A stretch of 64,000 nt of DNA from an uncultured Collinsella sp. (GCA_959023295.1 CAUFBM010000012.1:1-64000), one strand, 5' to 3'. Shown: positions 17,806 to 27,187, numbered from the stretch's first letter. The notes: generated by a model from the sequence alone, not told the origin. Made by a program: numbers and translations.

Positions 17806-19422
17806 ATGACCGCAAAAAAGAAGTTCAATTTCAAAGCGCCGTTGGAGGTGTTCGCGAAGTCGATCGTTCAGCCGATGATGTATCTCTCGGTTGCCGGCAT
17901 CCTGCTCATCGTGGGCATCATTCTGACCAACAAGACCATCTGCGCCGTGATCCCTGTGCTGGGCTCCGGTCCGTTCCAGCTTGTGGGCGCCGTTGTCTAT
18001 CAGTCGCTGATGTTTATCATCAACAACCTCTCGATTCTGTTCTGCGTGGGCATCGCCGGCGCCATGGCAAAGAAGAACAAGGGCCATGCTTCGCTGATTG
18101 CCCTGATGTCGTTCTTCCTGTTCCTGCAGGCCAATAACATCGTGCTCAACGCCACCGGTTCTCTTGCCGAGGCGAGCGGCATGCTCGGCCTTACCGGAAC
18201 CGGCCAGAGCACGATTATGGGCATTCAGGTGCTCGATACCGGCGTGTTTGGCGGCATCATCCTGGGCTGCATCACCGGTGCCGTGTTCAACAAGTACTCG
18301 AACAAACAGTTCCCCATTGCCCTTTCGATGTTCTCGGGCGTTCGCTTTCCGTTCCTGATCATGATCATCATCTCCTGGATCATGGGTGCTGGCTTCTGCA
18401 TCGTTTGGCCTCCTGTCCAGGGTGCCATCTCCTCCGTTGCCGGAATCATTAAGGAGTCGGGCAACATCGGTCTGTTTATCTACGGCATGCTCAACAAGCT
18501 GCTCGTTCCCACCGGCCTGCACCACCTCATCTACACCCCGTTCCAGTTCTCCGATGTGGGCGGCACCCTTACGCTGGGTGATCAGGTTATCGCCGGCGCC
18601 TATCCCATCCGTGTTGCCGAGATGGCAATGACGGGCCAGCCCTTCTCCGATAGCACCTACTTCAACAGCTACACCTTCAACAACCTGTGGCCCTACATCG
18701 GTATCGGTCTCGCCTTTATCTTCACCGCCTACAAGCAGAACAAGGATAAGACCAAGGCCGTTATCATCCCGCTGATCATCACCGCCGTGCTCTCCTGCGT
18801 GACCGAGCCCATGGACTTCCTCTTTGTCTTTGCCGCTCCCGTGCTCTTTGTCGTTCACTCGATTCTTTCCGGCATCTTCCTGGTTCTGCTCAAGGTCCTC
18901 TCCGTGCCCGCTTCGACTGCAGGCGGCATCATCAACATCGTGGTTTCCAACCTGGTCCTCGGTGTCGACAAGACCAACTGGCCGGTTATGCTGGTGCTTG
19001 GAGTCGTCAACGCCGCTCTGTACTTCTTCCTCTTCACCTTCCTTATTAAGAAGCTCAACCTCCACACGCCTGGTCGCGAGGAAGAGTCCGAGCTCGCCGA
19101 GTCCGTTGCCGAGGGCGAGGCCGCCGCGTCTGTCGCGGTGAAGCAGGGCGCTGTTGCCGCGGCTCCCGCAGAGGGCGTCGATGCGGGCATCGCCGATCTG
19201 GTCGCAGGTCTTGGCGGCAAGGATAACATCGAGGAGCTCGAGAACTGCTTTACGCGTCTCCGCGTGAACGTTAAGAACCCGGACCTCATCGATGAGGACC
19301 TCATCAACCACGTGCCCAACAGCGGCATCAACCGCAACGGCAATAATATCCAGATCATCTTTGGCATGAAGGTCGCCGAGATGCGCGACAAGGTCGAAAA
19401 CGCAATTGAGAAGGAGCAGTAA
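17806..19422 (+). CDS. PTS alpha-glucoside-type transporter IICB, 538 aa
   Basis: Imports and phosphorylates a sugar. The N-terminal IIC domain (about residues 1-420) has roughly ten membrane helices and the family's 'GLHHLIYTPF' and 'TEPMDFLF' motifs, seen in glucose/maltose/alpha-glucoside permeases. An acidic-Ala linker (about 430-460) leads to a IIB domain (about 465-538) whose phosphorylated Cys lies in 'ENCFTRLRV'. IIA is supplied by the gene at 16322. The ATG at 17806 has GGGGAG about 8 nt upstream. The next gene, a GH4 6-phospho-alpha-glucosidase, is 3 bp away, so the substrate is probably maltose, sucrose isomers or a related alpha-glucoside. Confidence 0.93.
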   Translation: MTAKKKFNFKAPLEVFAKSIVQPMMYLSVAGILLIVGIILTNKTICAVIPVLGSGPFQLVGAVVYQSLMFIINNLSILFCVGIAGAMAKKNKGHASLIALMSFFLFLQANNIVLNATGSLAEASGMLGLTGTGQSTIMGIQVLDTGVFGGIILGCITGAVFNKYSNKQFPIALSMFSGVRFPFLIMIIISWIMGAGFCIVWPPVQGAISSVAGIIKESGNIGLFIYGMLNKLLVPTGLHHLIYTPFQFSDVGGTLTLGDQVIAGAYPIRVAEMAMTGQPFSDSTYFNSYTFNNLWPYIGIGLAFIFTAYKQNKDKTKAVIIPLIITAVLSCVTEPMDFLFVFAAPVLFVVHSILSGIFLVLLKVLSVPASTAGGIINIVVSNLVLGVDKTNWPVMLVLGVVNAALYFFLFTFLIKKLNLHTPGREEESELAESVAEGEAAASVAVKQGAVAAAPAEGVDAGIADLVAGLGGKDNIEELENCFTRLRVNVKNPDLIDEDLINHVPNSGINRNGNNIQIIFGMKVAEMRDKVENAIEKEQ

Positions 19423-19425
19423 ACA

Positions 19426-20808
19426 ATGATCATTACTCTGTGTGGTGGCGGATCCACCTTTACCCCCGGCATCGTCAAATCCATCGCTCTGCGCAAGGAC
19501 GAGCTCGACGTTGACGAGATTCGTCTGTACGACATCAACGAGGAGCGCCAGCGCAAGATTGGCGTGCTCGTGGACTGGATTTTGCACGAGGATCTTGGCC
19601 TGGACATCAAGCTCACGGTGACCACCGACAAGGAGACTGCCTTTACGGATGCCAGCTTCGTGTTTGCCCAGATGCGCGTGGGCGGCTACGCCATGCGCGA
19701 GCAGGACGAGAAGATTCCGCTGCGTCACGGCTGCGTGGGCCAGGAGACCTGCGGTTGCGGCGGCCTTGCCTACGGCATGCGCACCATCTTCCCCATGGTC
19801 GAGCTGATCGATGACGTTGAGAAGTATGCCAAGAAGGACTACTGGATTCTCAACTACTCCAACCCTGCCGCCATCGTGTCCGAGGGCTGCCGTGTGCTGC
19901 GTCCCAACGCTCGCATCATCAACATCTGCGACATGCCGATCGCGATTATCGACGTGGTTTGCGCCGCGCTCGATATCGACAAGAAGGATGTCGAGTACGA
20001 TTACTTTGGTCTCAACCACTTTGGTTGGTTCACCTCGATCCGCCACAAGGGCGAGGAGGTGCTCCCGCAGCTGCGCGAGTACATCAAGGAGCACGAGATT
20101 CTGCTGCCCGATTCGTACCTCAAGGGCATGGGCTCGCTGATGTCCAAGAAGCCCGAGGAGGCCACTGACGAGCACCCCGAGCAGAACCGCCACACCAAGG
20201 GCAGCTGGTACTACGTCTGGAAGGGCGAGTACGAGATCATGGAGTGCTTCCCGGAGTACCTGCCCAACACGTACCTGAACTACTACCTGCAGCAGAAGGA
20301 GTTCGTCGAGCATTCCAACCCCGAGCGCACCCGTGCTAACGAGGTTGAGGAGACGCGTGAGAAGAACCTCTTTGATGGTATCGATCACTACGAGAAGACG
20401 GGCGAGATCGACGAGAGCACGTTCTATGCGGGCAGCCACGGCGACTGGATTGCCGACCTGGCTATCGCTCTGAAGAACGACACCAAGCAGCGCTTCCTGG
20501 TCATTTGCGAGAACAAGGGCGCTATCCCCAACATGCCCTACGACGCTATGGTCGAGCTGCCTGCCTACATTGGCAAGAACGGCCCCGAGGTCATCAGCCG
20601 CGACAACATTCCGCTGTTCCAGCAGGGTCTTATGATGCAGCAGCTGAACTCCGAGAAGCTCGTGGTCGAGGCCACGATCGAGGGTTCGTACGAGAAGGCA
20701 CTCAAGGCCTTTACGCTCAACAAGACCGTGCCGTCGATGAAGGTCGCCAAGGAGGTTCTCGACGACATGATCGAGGCCAACAAGGGCTTCTGGCCCGAGC
20801 TTAAGTAA
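19426..20808 (+). CDS. GH4 6-phospho-alpha-glucosidase, 460 aa
   Basis: Hydrolyses the 6-phospho-alpha-glucoside delivered by the PTS, using NAD+ and a divalent metal by a redox mechanism. Visible features: N-terminal dinucleotide loop 'GGGSTFTPG', 'NYSNPAA', the metal-binding 'CDMP' motif that marks the alpha-glucosidase branch of GH4, and 'GLNHFGW'. Length matches MalH/GlvA enzymes. The ATG at 19426 has AAGGAG inside the end of the PTS gene, so the two are translationally linked. A hairpin at 20841-20878 follows. Confidence 0.95.
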   Translation: MIITLCGGGSTFTPGIVKSIALRKDELDVDEIRLYDINEERQRKIGVLVDWILHEDLGLDIKLTVTTDKETAFTDASFVFAQMRVGGYAMREQDEKIPLRHGCVGQETCGCGGLAYGMRTIFPMVELIDDVEKYAKKDYWILNYSNPAAIVSEGCRVLRPNARIINICDMPIAIIDVVCAALDIDKKDVEYDYFGLNHFGWFTSIRHKGEEVLPQLREYIKEHEILLPDSYLKGMGSLMSKKPEEATDEHPEQNRHTKGSWYYVWKGEYEIMECFPEYLPNTYLNYYLQQKEFVEHSNPERTRANEVEETREKNLFDGIDHYEKTGEIDESTFYAGSHGDWIADLAIALKNDTKQRFLVICENKGAIPNMPYDAMVELPAYIGKNGPEVISRDNIPLFQQGLMMQQLNSEKLVVEATIEGSYEKALKAFTLNKTVPSMKVAKEVLDDMIEANKGFWPELK

Positions 20809-20840
20809 AAGCAACAGGGTCGCTGACCGCATACCATGAG

Positions 20841-20878
20841 CAATGCCCCGTCCACGTGATTGCGTGGGCGGGGCATTG
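20841..20878 (+). terminator. Terminator-like hairpin after the PTS operon
   Basis: Arms 20841-20856 (CAATGCCCCGTCCACG) and 20863-20878 are perfectly complementary; the T-tract after it is weak (TCATTT). Confidence 0.75.
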
Positions 20879-20979
20879 TCATTTGGTAACGCGTTTTATC
20901 AAATATGGCATTTATCTGCGGTAATGTTCTATTTCACCGCTGAGGGTGACATTTCATGCCGCCTGCCGAACTGCGTGGA

Positions 20980-21000
20980 GACCTAACAACTTTTTAGGTC
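20980..21000. promoter_or_regulatory. Small dyad before the hydrogenase operon
   Basis: GACCTAA (20980-20986) and TTAGGTC (20994-21000) form a perfect 7-bp dyad about 65 bp before the operon's first gene. It could be an operator or a leader hairpin; no known regulator motif was matched. Confidence 0.35.
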
Positions 21001-21065
21001 AGTGTTGTGCGTGTAGCAATTTCGCCCGGCCTCGCCTCCGGGCTGCCATGTGAGAGGGGATCTTT

Positions 21066-22898
21066 ATGGCACGACTGCACGTAATGGAACGCAGCCACGC
21101 TCAGGCCGTCATGGACGATCTGCACGATGCGCTCGGACGTCGTCTGGCGGTGAGTTCGCTCGCCCCGTGTCCCGTTGAGTTTACGGCAGCGCTCGTCAAC
21201 CTGTGCTCCACCCAGAGCTGCGGCAAGTGCACACCTTGCCGTGTGGGCCTGAGCGCGCTGAGCGACCTGCTCGCCGATGTGCTCGAAGGGCGCGCCGACG
21301 AGTCCACGCTCAACTTGATTGAGCGCACCGCCCGCACCATCTACCTTTCGAGCGACTGCGCCATCGGCTACGAAGCCGGCGCCATGGCACTCACGGCCAT
21401 TCGCGGCTTCCGTGACGATTTTGAGCATCACATCCGCGAGCACTCCTGCGGCTTTGACCGCGAGGCCCGCGTCCCGTGCGTCTCGGGCTGCCCGGCGCAC
21501 GTCGACATTCCCGGGTACATCTCGCTGGTCGAGGCCGGCCGCTATGCCGACGCCGTCAAGGTCATCCGCAAGAACAATCCGCTGCCGCTCGTCTGCGGCC
21601 TGGTGTGCGAGCATCCCTGCGAGATGCACTGCCGCCGTGGTATGGTCGACGACCCCATGAACATCCTCGCCCTTAAGCGTTTTGCCGTCGAGCACAGTGA
21701 CCTCAACGACCACAAGCCGCATGTGGTGGACAACACCGGTAAGCGCGTCGCCGTGATCGGCGGCGGCCCGGCCGGCCTTTCCTGCGCCTATTATTTGGCC
21801 GTGATGGGCCACAAGGTGACGATTTTTGAGCAGCGTCACCACCTGGGCGGCATGCTGCGCTACGGCATTCCCAGCTACCGTCTGCCGCGCGAGCGCCTAC
21901 AGGCCGAGATCGACTGGATCTTGAGCGCCGGCATCGACGTGGAGCTCGACCACTCCGTCAACGGCGAGGAGCTTGCCCGTCTGCGCGACGAGTTCGACGC
22001 CGTCTACCTGGCCATCGGTGCCCACAGCGACAAAAAGCTCGGCCTTCCGGGCGAAGAGGCGCTCGGCGTGGAGTCGGCCGTCAAGATGCTGCGTGCCATC
22101 GGCGACGACGAGCTGCCCAACCTGGGCGGCCGGCGTGTGTGCGTCATCGGCGGCGGCAACGTTGCCATGGACGTGGCTCGCTCTGCCGTGCGCTGCGGTG
22201 CCGAAAAGGTAAGCATCGTCTACCGCCGTCGCATCTGCGACATGACGGCCCAGGACGCCGAGATCGCCGGCGCCCAGGCCGAGGGCTGCGAGGTGCTGGA
22301 GCTGACGGCCCCGCTCGCCATCGAGACCGGCGAGGACGGTCGCGTGTGCGGCCTGCGCGTGCAACCGCAGATTATCGGCGAGCCCCGCCGTGGTCGCCCG
22401 GCCCCGCGTGCCGCCGCTACGCCCGAGCGTGTCATCCCCTGCGAGCGCGTGTTTGTGGCCATTGGCCAGGACATCGATTCCAAGCCGTTTGAGGAGATGG
22501 GCATTGCCTGCAAGTGGGGCTGCGTCGTCACCGACTCGGACGGCGCCGTGCCCGACTTCGACGGCCTCTTTAGCGGCGGCGACTGCCAGACCGGCCCCGC
22601 CACCGTTATCCGCGCCATCAACGCCGGCCGCGTGGCTTCGGCAAATATCGACCGCTACCTGGGCTTTGACCACAAGATCAAGCTCGAGGTCGAGCTGCCG
22701 ACCGTCCAGTTTAAGGGCAAGCACGAGTGCGGCCGCTGCGAGCTGGGCGAGCGCGAGGCCGGCGAGCGTATTCACGATTGGAATCTGGTCGAGCAGGGTC
22801 TCACCGAGCAGGAGGCGCGCCAAGAGGCGAGCCGCTGCCTGCGTTGCGACCACTTTGGCTTTGGCGCGTTCCGCGGAGGGAGGAACCTGGAATGGTAG
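21066..22898 (+). CDS. NuoF-type Fe-S / GltD-like NAD(P)H flavoprotein fusion, 610 aa
   Basis: Residues about 15-130 match only the C-terminal 4Fe-4S part of NuoF/HydB ('STQSCGKCTPCRVG' plus Cys in 'SSDCAIG'), without the FMN/NADH domain. Residues about 135-220 are the GltD-type Fe-S domain ('CVSGCPAHVDIPGY', 'CGLVCEHPCEMHC'). The rest carries an FAD site ('GGGPAGLSCAYYLA') and an NAD(P) site ('GGGNVAMDVARSAVRCG'), ending in a Cys-rich 'CGRCELG ... CLRCD' tail. It probably moves electrons between NAD(P)H and the hydrogenase encoded next; the two genes overlap by 7 nt. The start ATG 21066 has GAGAGGGG upstream. Electron bifurcation is possible but not shown by the sequence. Confidence 0.88.
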   Translation: MARLHVMERSHAQAVMDDLHDALGRRLAVSSLAPCPVEFTAALVNLCSTQSCGKCTPCRVGLSALSDLLADVLEGRADESTLNLIERTARTIYLSSDCAIGYEAGAMALTAIRGFRDDFEHHIREHSCGFDREARVPCVSGCPAHVDIPGYISLVEAGRYADAVKVIRKNNPLPLVCGLVCEHPCEMHCRRGMVDDPMNILALKRFAVEHSDLNDHKPHVVDNTGKRVAVIGGGPAGLSCAYYLAVMGHKVTIFEQRHHLGGMLRYGIPSYRLPRERLQAEIDWILSAGIDVELDHSVNGEELARLRDEFDAVYLAIGAHSDKKLGLPGEEALGVESAVKMLRAIGDDELPNLGGRRVCVIGGGNVAMDVARSAVRCGAEKVSIVYRRRICDMTAQDAEIAGAQAEGCEVLELTAPLAIETGEDGRVCGLRVQPQIIGEPRRGRPAPRAAATPERVIPCERVFVAIGQDIDSKPFEEMGIACKWGCVVTDSDGAVPDFDGLFSGGDCQTGPATVIRAINAGRVASANIDRYLGFDHKIKLEVELPTVQFKGKHECGRCELGEREAGERIHDWNLVEQGLTEQEARQEASRCLRCDHFGFGAFRGGRNLEW

Positions 22899-24703
22899 AG
22901 CCCAACAAAACCACTGTCAGCGACAACACCGAAAGCGGAGCACTCAACATGGTCAAGCTCACGATCGATAATTGCGAGGTCGTGGTGCCCGAGCACACCA
23001 CGATCCTAGATGCGGCCAAGTCCGCCGGCATTCAGGTTCCCACCCTGTGCTATCTGCGCGATCTGAACGAGATCGGCGGTTGCCGCGTGTGCGTGGTCGA
23101 GGTCGAGGGCTGCGACCAGCTGGTTGCCGCCTGCAACAACTACGTGCTCGACGGCATGGTGGTCCATACCAACAGTCCCAAGGCCCGCGAGGCCCGTCGC
23201 ACCAACGTGCAGCTGCTGCTGTCCCAGCACGACTCGCGCTGTACGAGCTGCGTGCGCAGCGGCAACTGCAACCTGCAGACCATCGCCAACGACCTGGGCA
23301 TTTTCTATCTGCCGTATCAAAGGCATTTGGCGGGCGAGGGCTGGGATTTCGATTCCCCCATCATCCGCGAAAACGACAAGTGCATCAAATGCATGCGCTG
23401 CATCAAGGTGTGCGAGAGCGTGCAGGGCCTAGGGATTTGGGACCTGACCAACCGCGCCACACATACCGCCGTGGGTACCCGCGGGCGTGCACCGATCGGC
23501 AAGACCGATTGCGTCGCGTGCGGCCAGTGCATTACGCATTGCCCGACGGGCGCACTGCGCGAGCGCGACGATACCGAGGCCGTGTTTGACGCGCTCGCTA
23601 ATCCCGACAAGATCGTGCTGGTGCAGATCGCGCCTGCCGTGCGCAGCGCCTGGGGCGAGGAGCTCGGCATTCCGCGCGAGGAAGCCACCGTTGAGCGCTT
23701 GGCCTGCGCACTGCGCCGCGTGGGCTTTGAGTACGTGTTCGACACCGATTTCTCGGCCGATCTCACCATTATGGAGGAGGGCTCCGAGCTGATCGAGCGC
23801 CTGGGCGCCGCCGCCAAGGGCGAGGGTAACAGCCGCGGTTGGCCCATGTTTACGAGCTGCTGCCCGGGCTGGGTGCGCTTTGTAAAGGCGCGCTACCCGG
23901 AGTTTGTCGACAGCCTGTCCACGTCAAAGTCGCCGCAGCAGATGTTCGGCGCCATCGCCAAGACCTATTACGCCAGGGTGCTGGGCGTGGAGCCCGGGCG
24001 CCTGTTCGTGGTGTCCGTGATGCCGTGCACGGCCAAGAAGGCCGAGTGCGCGCTGCCGAGCATGGTGGGCGAGGACGGTGCGCCCGACGTGGACGTTGCG
24101 CTGACGGTGCGCGAGATGGTACGCATGATCCGCGCGAGCCACGTGAGCGTCGATACGCTTACCGAGGAGCCACTCGATACGCCGCTGGGCTTTGGCACGG
24201 GCGCGGGCGTGATCTTTGGCGTCACGGGCGGCGTGATGGAGGCCGCCGTGCGCTCGGCATATTACCTGGTGACGGGCAAGAACCCCGATGCGGATTTCTT
24301 TACCGACGTGCGCGGCCTGGACGGCTGGAAGGAAGCCGTGGCCGATATCGATGGCACCAAGGTGCGCGTCGCCGTGGCGCATGGGCTGGGCAACGCCGCC
24401 CGCCTACTCGACGCTATTCGCGACGGCCGTGTGAGCTATGACTTCGTTGAGGTCATGGCGTGCCCCGGCGGCTGCGTCGGTGGCGGCGGTCAGCCCATCC
24501 ATGACGGCTGTGAGCTGGCGGCAGAGCGCGGCCAGGTGCTCTGGGGCCTCGATGCGGCGGCAGACATTCGCTTCTCGCACGAGAACCCCGATGTTCAGGC
24601 ATGCTATCGCGAGTTTTTGGGCGCGCCGCTCTCGCCGCTGGCTGAGGAGCTGCTGCACACCGACCATCACGCCTGGTCGATGCCCAACGAGGAGGCGTGC
24701 TAG
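22892..24703 (+). CDS. Modular [FeFe] hydrogenase, NAD(P)H-linked type, 603 aa
   Basis: Catalyses reversible H2 formation. N-terminal 2Fe-2S domain ('CYLRDLNEIGGCRVCVVEV'), a His/Cys cluster motif ('HDSRCTSCVRSGNC'), two 4Fe-4S motifs ('CIKCMRCIKVCE', 'CVACGQCITHCP'), then the H-cluster domain with L1 'TSCCPGWV', L2 'MPCTAKKAE' and L3 'EVMACPGGCVGGGGQP'. All cluster ligands are present, so a group A enzyme is expected. Maturases HydEFG are not in this window. ATG 22892 lies within the end of the flavoprotein gene, after GGGAGG; an alternative start is ATG 22949 next to the 2Fe-2S domain. Two ABC-transporter genes follow in the same operon. Confidence 0.95.
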   Translation: MVEPNKTTVSDNTESGALNMVKLTIDNCEVVVPEHTTILDAAKSAGIQVPTLCYLRDLNEIGGCRVCVVEVEGCDQLVAACNNYVLDGMVVHTNSPKAREARRTNVQLLLSQHDSRCTSCVRSGNCNLQTIANDLGIFYLPYQRHLAGEGWDFDSPIIRENDKCIKCMRCIKVCESVQGLGIWDLTNRATHTAVGTRGRAPIGKTDCVACGQCITHCPTGALRERDDTEAVFDALANPDKIVLVQIAPAVRSAWGEELGIPREEATVERLACALRRVGFEYVFDTDFSADLTIMEEGSELIERLGAAAKGEGNSRGWPMFTSCCPGWVRFVKARYPEFVDSLSTSKSPQQMFGAIAKTYYARVLGVEPGRLFVVSVMPCTAKKAECALPSMVGEDGAPDVDVALTVREMVRMIRASHVSVDTLTEEPLDTPLGFGTGAGVIFGVTGGVMEAAVRSAYYLVTGKNPDADFFTDVRGLDGWKEAVADIDGTKVRVAVAHGLGNAARLLDAIRDGRVSYDFVEVMACPGGCVGGGGQPIHDGCELAAERGQVLWGLDAAADIRFSHENPDVQACYREFLGAPLSPLAEELLHTDHHAWSMPNEEAC

Positions 24704-24705
24704 CG

Positions 24706-25764
24706 ATGCGTGCGTTTAATGTTGAGATGACGCGCCGGGGGTTTGCCTCGGCGCTCGCCGCGGGCGCCCTGTCGCTTGCGCTCGCGGGCTGTGGCGGCGG
24801 GGCTGCGGGGGCGAGGTCTTCTGCGGGTTCGGCTGCTGGGTCTGCGGCGAGTGGCGCTGCCGCAGAGCCGGTCGAGGTGCACGTCGCCTCGCTCAAGGGG
24901 CCAACCTCGATTGGTCTGGTGCAGTTTATGGACCGGGCGGCCGATGGCGAGACGGACAATGAGTTCGACTTTGCGATCAATACTGCCACCGATGAGATTG
25001 TGCCCAAGGTCATTCAGGGCGACATCGACATTGCCCTGGTGCCCGCCAACGTGGCGAGTGTGCTCTACAACAAGACCGAGGGCGCGGTGCAGGTCATCGA
25101 CATCAACACGCTGGGCGTGCTGAATGTGGTGACGGGCGACGCGAGTGTGGCCTCGTTTGGCGATCTGGCGGGCCATACCGTCTATATGACGGGCAAGGGC
25201 ACCACGCCGGAGTACGTCATGAACTACCTGCTGGAGCGCGCAGGCCTGACCGGCCAGGTGACGCTCGAGTTTAAGAGCGAGCCCACCGAGGTGCTGTCGG
25301 CCCTGCTTGCCGATTCGTCTGCCGTGGGCGTGCTGCCGGAGCCGTTCAAGACCGCTGCCATCGCCAAGAGCGAAGGCAAGCTGTCGGCGCCGGTGAGCCT
25401 GACCGATGCGTGGGACGAACTGGCGGGTGACACGGACTCCCGTTTGCTGACGGGCGTGACCGTGGTGCGCCGTGCCTTTGCCGAGGAACATCCCGAGGCC
25501 GTGGCGGAGTTCTTGAGCTGCCATGCGGCGAGCGTTAAGGCTGTCAATGCGGCGCCGGCAGACTGGGCGCAGGCCGTGGCCGATGCCGGCATCGTGGACA
25601 ACGCCAAGATCGCCGAGAAGGCGATTCCCGGGTGCATGCTTGTCTGCCAGACGGGCAAGGATATGAAGGCGGCGCTTAGCGGGTATCTGCAGGTGCTGTC
25701 CGACGCGGACGCGAGCGCCGTGGGTGGTAAACTTCCGGCTGACGATTTCTACTACTTGGAGTAG
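24706..25764 (+). CDS. ABC transporter substrate-binding lipoprotein (SsuA/NMT1-like), 352 aa
   Basis: The signal peptide combines a Tat-like 'MTRRGFASALA' with a lipobox 'LALAGC', so it is exported and lipid-anchored at about residue 28. A low-complexity Gly/Ala/Ser linker precedes the binding domain, which has the NMT1/SsuA pattern ('GDIDIALVPANVASVLY', 'GHTVYMTGKGTTPEYVMNYLL', 'GVLPEPF'). Relatives bind sulfonates, thiamine precursors or other small anions; the ligand here is unknown. ATG 24706 has GAGGAGG about 10 nt upstream, overlapping the hydrogenase 3' end, and the next gene is the fused permease-ATPase, 3 bp away. Confidence 0.88.
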   Translation: MRAFNVEMTRRGFASALAAGALSLALAGCGGGAAGARSSAGSAAGSAASGAAAEPVEVHVASLKGPTSIGLVQFMDRAADGETDNEFDFAINTATDEIVPKVIQGDIDIALVPANVASVLYNKTEGAVQVIDINTLGVLNVVTGDASVASFGDLAGHTVYMTGKGTTPEYVMNYLLERAGLTGQVTLEFKSEPTEVLSALLADSSAVGVLPEPFKTAAIAKSEGKLSAPVSLTDAWDELAGDTDSRLLTGVTVVRRAFAEEHPEAVAEFLSCHAASVKAVNAAPADWAQAVADAGIVDNAKIAEKAIPGCMLVCQTGKDMKAALSGYLQVLSDADASAVGGKLPADDFYYLE

Positions 25765-25767
25765 CCC

Positions 25768-27144
25768 GTGCGTGCGTTTGCTCGACAAATGACAGAGCGT
25801 ATGAAGGCGGTGGCGGCAGCAGGTGCCGTCGCCGCCTTTTGGCTTGCCGCGTGGATGCTGGTGGCGGCGCTGGTGGCGCAGCCGCTGATCTTGCCGGGGC
25901 CGGGTGCTGTCGTGGCGGCGTTGTTGCGGCTGGTATGCGCTGTCGGTACCTGGGCGATTTTGGCGGGCTCGGGCGTACGGATTCTGGGCGGGCTGGCTCT
26001 TGCCGCGGTATGCGGCGGTTTGTTGGCCGGGATTTCTGTACGGTCGCGGGCGTTTGCCCGCTTGGCGGCGCCGGCACTTTCGTTTGTGAAGGCGACGCCG
26101 GTTGCCTGCGTGGTGGTCCTGCTGCTCATTTGGCTGGGGTCGGCACGTGTGAGCATCGCGGCGGTCTTTTTGATGGCGCTGCCGGGCGTATATTTCTCAC
26201 TGGTCGAAGGCTTGTCGCAGGTGGATAAGCCACTGGAGCAGATGTTTCGTCTGCATGGCGTGCGGGGCTGGCGACTGTTTTGCGCCCACACCTGGCGCGA
26301 AGTCCTGCCGTTTGTGCTTTCGTGTGCGCGTGCCGTGATCGGCATGAGCTGGAAGGCCGGTGTGGCAGCCGAGCTGATCGGCATGGCGGTGGGCACCGTG
26401 GGTGAGCGCATCTATCAGGCGAAGCTTTTGATTGAGACGGCCGACCTGCTGGCTTGGACCGTGCTGGGCGTTGCCGCCTCGTGGGCGTGTGAGCGCGTGC
26501 TGGTGTGGCTGCTGCGGGTTTCGGGGCCCGTGGCGTGGGGTGCGGCCGTGCGGGCGCATGGGCATGGGCTGCGCGGGCGTGCGAGGGCTGCGGGCGATGG
26601 CGCTGCGGCGGAGCTTGCGCTTGCCGTGGGCGATCGCGCGCCCTGGGCGCCGGCGCTCGACGGACTGGTGCTCAACGTGCCCGCGGGTGGGCGTATCTGT
26701 GTGATGGGCGCCTCGGGTGCGGGTAAGTCGACGCTCCTTGCCCTTGCGGCAGGGGAGTGCGCACCGTGCTCGATGGTGTTTCAGGATGCACGCTTGGTCG
26801 AGTCCGCCTCGGCGCTGGATAACGTGCTGGTGTGCGCCGATGCACGCGTGGACGCCTCGAGTGCTGCGGCCCTGTTGCGCTTGCTGGTGCCGGGGGTCGA
26901 TGTGCATGCTCGCGTGGCCGAGCTTTCGGGCGGGCAGCGCCGTCGCGTCGAGATCGCTCGAGCCCTGCTGTGCCCGGGCGGCGCGGTGATTCTTGACGAG
27001 CCCTTTACCGGCCTGGATGCCGCCGCGCGCGATGTGACGGCCGACGCTGTGCTCGACATGCTCGACGGCCGCATACTGCTGCTTGCCACGCACGATGCCG
27101 TCGACGCTCAGGCCCTCAATATCTCGGATATCATCACGCTCTAA
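25768..27144 (+). CDS. Fused ABC importer permease-ATPase, 458 aa
   Basis: Residues about 10-250 are a SsuC/BPD-type permease with around six helices and the cytoplasmic loop region 'VDKPLEQMFRLHGVRGWRLF'. Residues about 270-458 are a compact ABC ATPase: Walker A 'GASGAGKST', Q-loop 'VFQDARL', signature 'LSGGQRRR', Walker B 'VILDEPFTGLD' and the switch His in 'LATHDAVD'. Importer permeases and ATPases are normally separate chains, so this fusion is unusual; the ATPase half (about 190 aa) is shorter than the usual 240. Start GTG 25768 follows GGAG; ATG 25789 is an alternative. With the upstream lipoprotein it would make a complete transporter if it dimerises. Confidence 0.87.
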   Translation: MRAFARQMTERMKAVAAAGAVAAFWLAAWMLVAALVAQPLILPGPGAVVAALLRLVCAVGTWAILAGSGVRILGGLALAAVCGGLLAGISVRSRAFARLAAPALSFVKATPVACVVVLLLIWLGSARVSIAAVFLMALPGVYFSLVEGLSQVDKPLEQMFRLHGVRGWRLFCAHTWREVLPFVLSCARAVIGMSWKAGVAAELIGMAVGTVGERIYQAKLLIETADLLAWTVLGVAASWACERVLVWLLRVSGPVAWGAAVRAHGHGLRGRARAAGDGAAAELALAVGDRAPWAPALDGLVLNVPAGGRICVMGASGAGKSTLLALAAGECAPCSMVFQDARLVESASALDNVLVCADARVDASSAAALLRLLVPGVDVHARVAELSGGQRRRVEIARALLCPGGAVILDEPFTGLDAAARDVTADAVLDMLDGRILLLATHDAVDAQALNISDIITL

Positions 27145-27164
27145 ATACTTACTCAGCAACAAAA

Positions 27165-27187
27165 TGATCCGTTTTCCTCCGTCCCCA
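27165..27187. repeat. Single-arm copy of the 39881-39969 repeat
   Basis: These 23 bases (beginning TGATCCGTTTTCC) are identical to 39937-39959, one arm of the 33-bp inverted repeat there. No matching second arm is seen nearby. Confidence 0.8.

Noticed and set aside
17746..20832. Very long open frame on the reverse strand opposite the PTS IICB and GH4 genes
   Set aside because: It is the mirror of strongly C-ending codons in two well-identified forward genes; its product is low-complexity and has no family features.
20809..21065. Rex-type redox operator before the hydrogenase operon
   Set aside because: The only dyad (GACCTAA/TTAGGTC) does not match the Rex consensus.
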